This document shows, one piece after another, positions 46,501 through 58,500 of a stretch of DNA of 60,000 bases (position 1 is its first letter; each line of letters opens with the position of its first letter). The notes below the pieces were generated by a model. The model ran no database searches. It was not told the DNA's origin and saw nothing but the letters and a program-made list of their open reading frames with translations. This DNA is from Lineus longissimus. Lineage: Eukaryota > Nemertea > Pilidiophora > Heteronemertea > Lineidae. The stretch lies in the NCBI RefSeq assembly GCF_910592395.1, contig NC_088309.1, positions 24,060,599 through 24,120,598 of the forward strand, given 5' to 3'. The translations under genes were made by a program, and so were the position numbers.

Positions 46501-49500
46501 GGTATATTCAGAAATTTTGGCATGCCAGAGGATCAATATTTGGTGAACAAAGTTAGTTTTGTTCGCTTAGGGCATGCAAATTTAATGATAAGTATTTTAG
46601 AGAAGCCTTACAAGTGTGAGGTGGGGACTTATTGCCCGTCTGACATTCAAAAGTAATTTTGCCTATAGCCCCCTTTATGGAAAATCAAAAGGATAAAAAT
46701 CATGCAATTGACACACATTACCTACATGTAGAGACTCCACGAAATATTGCAAAAGTCCGGTTAACCCATTCCTCTTCAGAGCTGAAGGGTCAATATTAAC
46801 GAAAGACTTTCTTTGCTATTTTTACAACTTTCACTGGTCGGATGACACAAGTACTGGGCCTATTAAGAATTTAATTTGGCCCACGGTGAACTAAATAGAC
46901 CACAAGGATATTTGTTGAGTGTGTTCCCTGCTGCCCACAGAGACCTCACCAGGATTTAAGTTGGCTAAATTAAGGTAACAAAGATATCCCATGGAGGGCT
47001 TGAGCCTCATAAAAACCCTTAAGAACTAGAAACTACAAGCTTAAAAGTGAAAGCAAATGCTAGCTCTTTTAAAAAATTCTCCAACATTAAATCAATATAC
47101 CTTGCACACCACTACCAAACCATCTATTGATCTTTCAGAAGAACACTAGTCTATATGAATATCATTAGAAGGTAACAACCATGGTTGGAGGTGCAGCATT
47201 TAAGATTCGTAAATAAATCAAAACGTCACCTACATTGACCATTTCGGGTATTTCACTAAACAAAGTTAAGTCGTGTTTGTCAACGCATTTCATTTGCAGC
47301 ATGCTACAAAAATGAGCTAAAAGAAGCAAGGTTTCTTACCTGGAAAAGTCCAGCAGTTGATCCGTAACTGGGTGTGATGCTTAGGCCTAAGACAGCCTTC
47401 GGTGGGACCGTCGTATTAACGAGAATCTTCTCAAATCCTTCAGGTGTTGAATCGTCATCAGCTGTCACAGAATCGTCTGTTCCGACGGAGCTGCAACATG
47501 GCGTCCAATCGTCACTACTCTCATTGCTATGGCGATTGTCAAATCGAGTTTCATCAGAATGGAGGTCACGCTCAGATTGAGACTTCTCGACCTTGACCTT
47601 ACTCGCGGTCAAATCAGGAACCACATCAATGCGTGGTTCCACACTATCCCCCTCCTCCTCTGAGAGAGGTATCTTCCCATCCCCCTTTTGCACCGTCAAA
47701 ATAATCCTTAGAGGTAGTTCCTGGAATACTGTTAGAATCTCACATTGAGATAACTCGCTCAACGGGGCACCGTTGATCTCCACAATCTCATCCCCAATCT
47801 TTAAACCTTTTGTTCCCCGTGTTAACCTCTCCGCAGGACTTCCTGGCAGTATCTTCTCCACGTACACCCCATTAACGCGTGTCCCTTGTTCCTTGCCCCC
47901 TTTTATGTACAACCCCATCCCAAGTTTTTCGCCAGGTAAACGTTGCAAGATTAGAATATCAGGTTTCTCCTGCTTAATTTCTGGCTCCACTGCCTGGATT
48001 CCTTTACATAGTTGGGTTTCTTTATGATCCTTAGAACTCTCATTGGTTTGAACCACAGGGCCCCTGGCATAATCAGCATCATGAGGAATGACTTTGGTTG
48101 TTTTCGAATCTCCAACAGCACCATCAAATGCAGTAGGATACAACTTGTCATGCATTCCGACATCAAACCCCATAGTATCTTTAATGTTTTCATCCACTTG
48201 GACCGGATTCCCTGACACACCAACAACCCCACAATGACTAGCACTTCTCTTGACACGAGGCCCGGACAAATGACCACTGGTAACATCCTTGATAATCATT
48301 GGTTTCTCCTCCACATGACTTGCGTGTCTCTTTATCCTTGGACTAGTAATTGGTGACTTTCTCGCAGAAATATCTAACATATTTCCACTCAATTGTTCGA
48401 ACATTTTCCGTCTTTCGAACACGTCCACTGGGGCATCTTCAGTATTTTCCCCATCCCCTGATATCTGGGATGCACTTTGTCCAGATAAACTCATTTTAGG
48501 TATGTCGCCATTAGAATTCTTTTCAGGTTGACCAATACCTGTAGTGACACAAACTATCGGCAAAGTTTCATTCAAATCCGTCTTTGGTTTCGTTTCATGA
48601 CTAGCAAGTACACTTTCATTTGGTAAGTTTTTATTTTGATAAAAACCCCTCAAAGGCACCATATCAGCAGACTTTGTTTCTGTATGTAAAGTCTGATTTG
48701 ACTTGAAAGCAGTATTGTTTACAATCTCATCTTTCTTGTTTGCAGCAGTATCAGCATTCAAGGGTATGTCATCCTTTTTCTTCCGTTTCAGTTTCGGTGA
48801 AGACAAACGTCGCCCAAACCAATACGGATTGTCCTTGGATATCTTCGGCTCTGTTTTGGAATAATTTGCTGTACAACAGACATAGCTGGGTGAAGTGTTG
48901 CATCGTGAGACATCCGTATTATGACGCTGGTCGGACCTCATTGAACCCTCACGAGATGTGCTCGTGTTGTAGCCAGAATCAGAGTTAGGTAATCCCCGTG
49001 GACTAGAGTCACTACCCTCGAAAAGTGCATTGGATAGTTTTGCTGAAGCATCGTTGGTAATGCGTTGTGGAATGTCTTGACTGGAGACTTGATGATTTGA
49101 TGACGTTGGAGACTGAAATGAGAAATCACAACAAATATTATAGCTAGCTTTTTAAAAATGCCAGGATTGTTCGTAAAGCTGTTTTCATAGCCAGCTGGCA
49201 ATGCTCCTTTACACCCCTCTAAGTGTTAACATTGCGAATGGTAAATTTATGTGCTATGTCAAAGTGTATTCTACCATATTTCAAGAGGGGTGCAGAAGGC
49301 ATTGATGAGCAAGAACGGACCAGACCAAACTTGTTTCTGACGCATTTGTTGGTTCCTGGCCGCTCAATTTCACAACTATGGGCAAGCAGCCACCACTTCA
49401 ACATGACAATTTGAATCTCTGATACGGTTTGAAAGTGCGAGATTTGATTGCTGTTGTCATGGCGATCAGTTGAAAAGCCCTCATGAAATTGGTTTATACA

Positions 49501-52500
49501 GTGCATATGTTAAACAGAACAATATCCTGGTATACTCCTCATGAGCTTGAAACTTTCTGTAAATTTTTTGAATTAATGAACAAGGCATGACTAACAAGTC
49601 TCACTGGTACAACAGTATAATTGTGCCAATTATACTAAACATCATTTACACAGGTCACAAATATTCCTCCACGAAAGCACCCACTCAATTGAATCCTTAA
49701 TAAAACTGGTTACCAAGCAATATATTCTAGCATCACAGCAGTGCAGCCCGATCCAAGGTAAATCAACCTATGACACAAACATCACCACCTTTCATTGAAT
49801 ATGCTGACTGGTCGATATGATGGGTGAAAGGGCAAGATCGTATGTGAGGTTAATGAAAGGTTTAATGGAAAAGTAAGGTAGATGATTAACACTTTTGAGG
49901 TGATTCAAATTATGAATACAGCCACATTCATCAATGGAATCGAGGATTATTCATCAAAATTATTCTTCATAAAATCTGAGGGCGATATCAGCATCACATG
50001 GTGCCGAAATTTCGCGGCTTCTAAATGATTAAACTTCCAGCCAGGAAAAATTGAGTGTTGCCTCACATCATGACGTAACGATGCACCCTCAGGATGTGAC
50101 ATGAGGATACATAACACACAACTGTTCCTAAATCAGAAGTTTAATCATTTTAAAAGCATGATCTTTCAACAGTTTAGCTTTGCACAAGAATGGCAAGTTA
50201 TGTCATGAGACTTACCTCTGATCTGCCTCCGGACTGGGCTTTTATATAGAGACAAATATTCCCCATTTTAGTAGAATGGTCCAATAAGATCATAAAATAT
50301 ATACTGGACTTTCCTTGGTCAAACTCGAGAATAAAATGCCACCAAAGAACCAAATTTTCTCTATAAGGAATGTAGTTACACACCTAGATGTTTCAATTGC
50401 AAATGTATCTTGACGTATTTCATGGTCCAAGACCAAAGGTATGCAACCCAGGTAACAAGGAACGTGTCAAGTAAGTGGAATTACAGAATATTGGATGACA
50501 GAATATTCAATTTCTGGAATGACTGAATATTCAACTTACCCTTTGGCCCTGTTTTCTAAAGCTGCCCGCACCAAATAAATACATATTATTCTTTAAATCT
50601 GAAATTAGAATGAAAAGAGAGAGATTTTTATCCAGGGAATGTATGATTGATAAGAAATTACTTTGATGCGTTTGACTTCCTTTAGTTGTCTTGAAAAGAT
50701 TAAGGGGCTGCAGAGGCAAAGTTTTAAGATAATGCTGGGCTGGCCATTGTACAGAGTTTTCATGTCGATGGCAACACCATTTCAAATCAGAAAGTATAGA
50801 CAAATAGCTTGTGAATAAGTGAGTAAGTTTTTTTCCTCATCGCAATCATAATTACCGTAAGTTGAAGCAAGAAAAACAACTCATATGTTTTTATTTGTGC
50901 GACGTCATAAGATATTCAGATATTATAGCAAGATCACTGTTGCAAAACTTCTCAACGTTTTACCATGCGCGTTGGTGTCAGAGCAGAGTTAGTTAATATG
51001 ACATGCAATCAAACACAGGCTGCATAGGAATGCATGAAAGGTGGATGAAAATTTAATGTCGTTAATCCATGCTAGCATAAACCCACTCACAGCAGCTGAG
51101 GCAGTTGGCATGTTTGGCCATACATTGCTTTTGTCAAGCATGACATGGTGAATTGGCTATCAGAGTTTTCTTTTGAAGACTTGAGTGAAGAATCAATCAT
51201 TTTAGAATTAATTTAGATTTACATCAGCGAAATCACCAGTTTCTTCTTCATCAGCATCAGCTCTGCACTTGGAAGCGTCTCGCTAAAGGACAGTGGTGAT
51301 CCTCGGAGAGTCGAACCCATGATCTCCAATTATGAGCCCAGAGCTAGTCTAATCACCACGCCACTGACCTCTCTGAAGGCACCAGAATCTGGGGCAATTC
51401 AGACTCTCAAACTGTCTCACTTTCATGAAATAAACGACGCGACAGTTTTTGGCATTTTCTATCATCAAAAATGAACTTTCAGGCCAATTTAGTTGAGATA
51501 AACTGCTAATGGAAACACAATACTTTGGTTGATAAACCCGAACTGATAAGAACCTATACATCGGGATCCAAAAGAGAATGCAATGATAGCAGTCCATTGG
51601 TGAGATTCCCCAACTTACCATCACAAAGAGTTGCTGATTTTATTCCTCAATGTCGATGATCTGTATGCCCAGAACTTTAAGAAATTATCCAAAGAATCGA
51701 GATCTGTTTGACTATAACGCAAATTTCGTTACAACTGTCAGACAAATCAAAAAAGAAACCTGCCTGGGTCCAAACAGCTGATCATACCTGTATGATATAT
51801 TGTTATGGGTTTAGAACTGAGCCAATGTGCTGATAAGGTCCAAGGCAGCCAAGGCTGGACACAGACAGCTGCTTGGGTCTCATGCAAGCTGTGTTAGATT
51901 ATTAAGAAATCTCTGTAGATGTTTGGTTAAAAATCTAAGGGAGAACCGGCTAAGAGCGTAAAGAGAAAGGGGCAGAATTTACACACGATCCGGAATTCTT
52001 CCAATTTGATTTTTCCAGGTGCAGCACCAAGACGAAATCATTTCTTCCACATATTAGCACACAGACAAACCAGTCAGCACCTGGGCAGATTCATGGAGTT
52101 GCTGTAATGGTTTTTACTGTCACTGTTTATAGAGAACCCGACAGATTTTGCGAGAACACCCTGGACAAAAGTGAAAAGAAGTCTCAATTGCGTCAAAATA
52201 TGGCTCTTCCACTCAAAAGAAACTTGTGATGGAGAAACACAAAACAGTGAGGAAAACACTGGCTCAGTGACAGACTACACTAAAGAATTACCCAAATAAG
52301 CGCAGGAAGCAACATCCATGAAAATAACAACAAGACTAGAAAGTATTTGTACACAATAATTCCATATGACAGTAAAGATTGGAAAAAACTTACGATATTT
52401 ATGTTGGAATATAAATTGTGCCTCTATTCTTGTTGTGGTCCTGTACAAGAGGCTGAAGTAGAGTGCATCACAGTTTCTGTCCACACCAAACAAGTTGGCA

Positions 52501-55500
52501 GGACGTTATTGAGTATATCACAAGTTTGCTAACACCATAAACTTGGCAACCTGATACACAATAACGGCACAGTATTGCGGTCAATAATCTATGCACTGGT
52601 TTTGTTAAAGGAATACGCCTTAAATGATACATATTAGGTATACCTTTGCCAAGTTGGTTGCTGCTGATAGTAATTTTGAATAATTAGCAGGCAGGTATGA
52701 ATAAATGATACCTTATGTCAGAAGGAATTTGAAGAGCTCGATATGGGCTTTGTTTACCACATACTAGCCTTCATAAATCTGTTTGTAGCGTGACGCAAAT
52801 ACAAGGGTCTATAGTGGAGATTAATGTGCCCACAAGAAAAACACCATCACTGTCTGGTTTCTATAGAAATCACATTATTTAGGAGAATTTTAAGGGAGAG
52901 TTTTTTAAGGTCAGTTTGTCCATGTATAATTAATAGCGAGGCTGTATAATATTGCAAGGCTTATTTACGTTTTTATAAAGTAGCGTTAAAAAATTCAATA
53001 GATAATCAATTTAAGATTTATCACTTCCCCACAGACTGCACAAACAGACTCTATCAAAGCTCCAATTCAATCAAACGCAGATGAAAAAAGGTTTGAATAC
53101 CCATCATTCTGAACAATCAAGAAAATGTTATGTAGATCTGACTGTATGGTGCTGCCACCTAGCCTGATATGATAAAATCAATCCTATCAGAGCAAGCAAT
53201 GGGAACTACCCTTTGTAAGGCTTCATTGGAAAATTCAGACAAGGAGTAATAAGTTCAGAATGACCTAGCACGTCATCTTGGAGAGAAGGAGAACCAATCA
53301 TATTTCAGCATTACCGCACATGTAAAAAATGCGTAACTTGACATTTGTAAGAATACCTGGAATTTTTTGCCATATCTCGCCAGAGAAACACAACAATTTA
53401 TAGATAGAATCGTTTCTATTTTCAAGTGACAGGCAGAAGGAGTAATTTTATTTCATAAAAGTAAAATCTGAACACTGGATATGCAAATCGTCTATTGGTT
53501 TAGTTGCACATTCCTAAGTCAATTCATTCAGTCAAATTTTCTGGCACCCAACTGAAGACCCTTTGAATGGCAATTTCCCAAGGGAATTTAAAAATAAAGC
53601 TGTCCACACCAATCAACTGAGCCACTTTTATCCACATGCCAAAGCTTCAAAAATACAACAAAGCTAGCACAAAAGCAGAGGAGGCCAGAAATAAACTACA
53701 AACGTAATATAATGCACTTCTTTACAAACTTTAAAACTCCTAATGTTCCTAATCAAATCAGATTATTCAGGTTATTCTCGGAGCTGCCAAAAAGATTGTG
53801 CAGAAAAATTTAGCGTGACCCATGTCTTAGCCGTTTAAGCCAAATGGACAGTTTTTGACGACCATGTAGACTGCAATATCTTGTACAATTCAAGGTACCT
53901 GGTGTTTCACAATCCATGCAACATGTTTCACTTCTTTTGGCATTGGTTGGTCTTTTTGCTCAAAATAGCAAACTGGATAACACCGGTTACAGAAAATAGA
54001 AAATACGTCTTTCCTGATTAATCTGTTTAAAGGCCAACATCTAAGAAAACAGTACCGATGAGAGTTTGATTAATGATTCAGAATGGACCAGACCCATGCA
54101 ATGGTGTAGTAGCCTGGTCTCTGACAAGCGGTCATGAGGTCCCCGGTTTGATCCCAACTGTCGACGAATCCATTTACTTACCACAGTCTCTGCTCCGGTC
54201 ATCAATAAATTTGTTACTTCCATCTTTATTATCAATCTGTAAACAAAGTATCAGAATTCAACCATAGTTTGACTGTGTGAGCTGGATATCCAGCAGAACT
54301 GTACTGGTCAGAAATAACCTTCTTTAACAACACTTTGTTTCTAAATGCACCTGCAGATTGTCTACGCAGCACCCCAAGGTCCCTGGTTATTGAATTATCA
54401 GGGAAACATAGATTCTCAAGTACTCCATGACAACTCCTGCAACATTGCCACTAAAATGAGATGCTGGGAACACTACCACTGTTTCACTTTTACACTATTC
54501 TCAAATTTGATATAAAAACATGAATACAATCCAAAACAGATAAGGCAATAATTGCTCATGGATTTCTCATTCATCTTGTACATTGCAATTACAAAAGTTA
54601 TAACAGTAGAATAATGATATTAAATCAACACAGGAGGTCAGAAGGGGAATACCTCAACATCAAAATGCACATGTCAAAGAAAAGATTATGTTCTGGCCCA
54701 CAGAGGATACAAGGTTAGGAAGGGCTATGAACAAGAGGATTTAAAGCTGGACTCCAAATTATATCAAATTTGAGAACTGCATTGATTTAGATATGAGAAT
54801 TGGAAGATGCCACACCATTTTCTGTAGATCAACTATGATATCATTGAGACAAGCTGTCTTTTTCAGGTCTGCCAGAGAAACGTCATACTAAGTACAATCA
54901 CTGAACTATTTTGGTTGTTTATACTGCTGTCCCAGTGCTTCGTAAAACTTTTCTCAGACAGACGCCCATGTGGGTGATGAAAGCTTATCAGAATTATATT
55001 TAGTGGGTCTCTTGATTAATGTTAGATTCATCATGCCAAAACATGCAGGAGATAACGTAAGTTGGTACAATTATAACCTCAGTACAATCATACCCCCTGT
55101 GTGAATAGGATGCTAGTGACGCTATCTTTGGGCCGATTTCATTTTGCATCCAGTACTTCAGTCGAAGGGAGGAATGTCTCAGGAGCTAGTGTGTAGGACC
55201 AGAGGAGGGAACCCGTGATTTCCTCAGGATGATCTGGCTCCTGCCTATAGTCTCCCTTTAACGCTATCGTTGATTTGATGATTTAAGGTTTTTAGCGTTG
55301 CGCTGAATGTATAGAGTATTTCTTTGTACATAGAGCAGAAACTTTACTCAAAGGTACAGGAGCTTCAGGAGGGGGATCAAAACTTTACCTCCTTATTAAG
55401 TTTCGGACATCTTTGGACTCATTCTTTCAAGGAAAGATACAGTAATGTTAGGAATTTAAGTCAAAAGTTAAGTTACTAAATATGGTCTGGTTACACTGAA

Positions 55501-58500
55501 CCTCCGAGTTTTCGTCATTGGTCATTTCATACGAGTTAGACATTTCAGTCAAAAACCTTCACTCAACATGGACACACGTACACTCTAGAGAAGGAAAGGA
55601 ATTCAATGGCAGTTTTTCTCAAATTTGAACACAAACTAGCAATATCTTATGCAAGCAGACTTAAGTATTTTGTGGTCAAAAGAACAAAAAACAATGTGTA
55701 AAACTTAATTTTTCTGATAAGATATTATATTTATCCTGGCTACTAGCGAGCTGCAGTTTGCAAACAGTCAAATCTACAATACATGTAGGCCAGAATTGCA
55801 GAGGTAAAATTTGAGTATGATGAATAGGAATTTTTATTATAATGTTTTAACTGTTATGGAACATCGATTTGACTATCATAAATTCTATCCCTTCTCTTCT
55901 TTTTCAATCCATCAAATCATCAAAACGAACACCATATACCTGACGGCTGATAGCATAATAAACCCTAGAATGAGAAGTGTTGATGAAAAAGGGAGGACAA
56001 GTTAATAGCTTTAATACTCTGCAAAAAAGTGAGTTTTAACACAGCAAATGTCGAGCAGCAAATGTCTGCTAGTCTGTGAGGGCCATCTTTGGTACACGTG
56101 GTGACAGTCAGTCATCGCTTCAATGTGATAAATATCAAACCTAGAGATAACTGGTCTTGCTTGTGGACTATCACACACCGCAGCGAAAAATATTGCATGT
56201 TGCCATGATAAAAATCTCTTTTCTGCAGTGTGCTAAAGATAATCATGCAAGTTTCTAAATAGTATTGTAATCAGTGATCCCAACTCCTTGTGCATGTACT
56301 TACTAAACTATACAAACGACTACTGTAACAATTCAACAAAAGACAAACATGATGTGATGAGAATGGAAAAAATAACAAAAATGTTTGTCACAAGCAAGAT
56401 TTTAACTCCAAATATTAAGTCCTACGAGAAATTCAGAGTTTCTGAAACTTTGTTATGAGTACAGAAAATGATATTATTTACATTCGTTTCTGAATATAAT
56501 AGTGAAATTCTAAATTTGATAGTGGATCTAATATATCATTTTCCCAAGCTGACATGCAGTGTTATTTGAGGAAGGACGTGTATTATAAATGACAAGATTT
56601 ATAAGTTACACCACATCTGGCTAAAATATGTACAGTATAAAGAGGAACACTCCTGAAATAAATGATACTGTCTGGCTCACAGTGTGGACTCGAGAACCCA
56701 GTAAAGTGATACGTCTACAAATCAGAACACTCGATAGGGAGAAGCCTTACTAATGCTGTGATTGCTTCCCGGGTAAAAGGTCAAGTGTCGTGTATCCAAC
56801 AAACAGACGTCACATCAGATCTTTACAATTCTCAGCAGATGGTATTTTTGCGACTTTTGCATTAATGTAAGAATTCTGTACCAAAAGGCACTTTTCTAGA
56901 GACGAAAGCTGTATAGTTTTTTGATGATTTTATGAGGAATGATTAAAGAGCTTGGTATTTCCAATCGGAATACATCTTAAGTTCTTATCAAGCACTGGTC
57001 TTTTAAAGCTTGATTGAGCCAGGGGTGTGGGCTATTTAAACACACCAATGGTAAAATTAGGAGAAACAAGTCTGCCACAGCATTTATGAGATGGAAGCAG
57101 AGCATCTTTATTTTCCAGGACACAGCCAATAAAATGCTAGCAGTGTGTTCTGTTGTCGGAAGGGCCCCAATCCATATACAAATGAAAATGAGTTGTATGA
57201 ATCAGCACCTACCTCGAAGCCTTCGTTATTGAGCAGTATAAGTCGGACAGGTCCTATTGGCAGTGAGCGGAATATGACACCAGCATCAGCGGCACTCATG
57301 TTCAACATGACGTAACTATTCACTTGCAACACCTGGCATCCAACCCTAGAAATAAACAAAACAGAAAGAAGAATAAATGTTTCGTCGAAGGATAAAAAAC
57401 CTTTAAGTTAATGTGAAGGAGGAACCTGAAGAACCTTGTTAAAACTTATGATGTTTGAAGGAGTCCATGTTCTCTTGACAGTATGTACTTCAGTAAGAAA
57501 TGGTCTCCAATTCTCCACAGAAAGCAAGCTATATTCTTCCTGGCATAACATAGATGCGAGGTGCAAGTCTCTTACCCAAATCTCCCATCCTGATCAGCTA
57601 AGGAGCCTGGCATGATCTCCTCAATGAAGATACCCATGTGGCCATCTGCTGTCTCCTTACAGATGACACCAATACCAATCGACTGGCCAGGAACTGAAAT
57701 AGAATTGCGAGAAAAAATGATCAGGCTTGAACATGAAACCAGGGCTACTTATCAACCCATTAGGCAAAAGTTGTACCATCCAGAGCTTCAGGACCTTTCA
57801 AACACAAACTTCGCAATTGCCAGCTTTTCTCCAACATCAGAGCACCCCTCCCCTGTTCAGGGTTAAATATGTATCAAATTTTAAACTTTTTGAAAAAATA
57901 CCTTTTTCCAAAATAACTTCAAACAACCCTGGCCTCGGAGATTCTTTCTTGGGTGTGAACAATGTCATATCCAAAGTGTCGTCTAGCCTGGCATGAGTGG
58001 CGTCCTCATTCTTTGAAGCTGGAGAGTCCAACACGTAGGACTTCATTGACTTGACGGTAATTGGGCTTTGTAAAGAAAATTTCCGTCGGCTGGGCTTTTC
58101 TTTTGTCGGACTCGTTGCCAAGGTAGATGAAGGAGAAGAAGCCCGTCTCTGCGGTTTAGCTGTGCCTGGCAGTTTTGGCGGAGAATCCTTATCTTTCCTT
58201 TTAAGGAAACTAGCACTCTTTTTCAACATTACTGCTAATTTTGATCCCTGTTTAGGCTTTTCTGCCGTCACAGATGAATTTAACGACGCTGAGCCCAGAT
58301 CTAAGTCTGCTGGTCTTGAGACAAGTTCCTTTTGTAAAGAGGTTGAATTGTAGCGCGTGTCTAATTTTAGTTCTAACATCCTTGAGCTCAAGTTTGGATC
58401 GATAGAACATAATTGTGGTAACTTGTATCTCTGTTCCACTTCATCACCACTAGCGCCCTCATTAGGGTCTTCTTCAATCTGACCAAATATTGGTGCGCTT

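Larger units (their letters stand above)
49113..57212 (-). other. PDZ gene intron (8.1 kb) with two tRNA-derived SINE relics
   Basis: It lies between the PDZ-a exons and the PDZ-b exon, which join in phase 0. It contains SINE-like segments at 51303-51374 (minus) and 54098-54165 (plus) and one or two weak candidate cassette exons near 50.2 and 50.6 kb. The rest is AT-rich with no recognisable feature. Confidence 0.55.
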
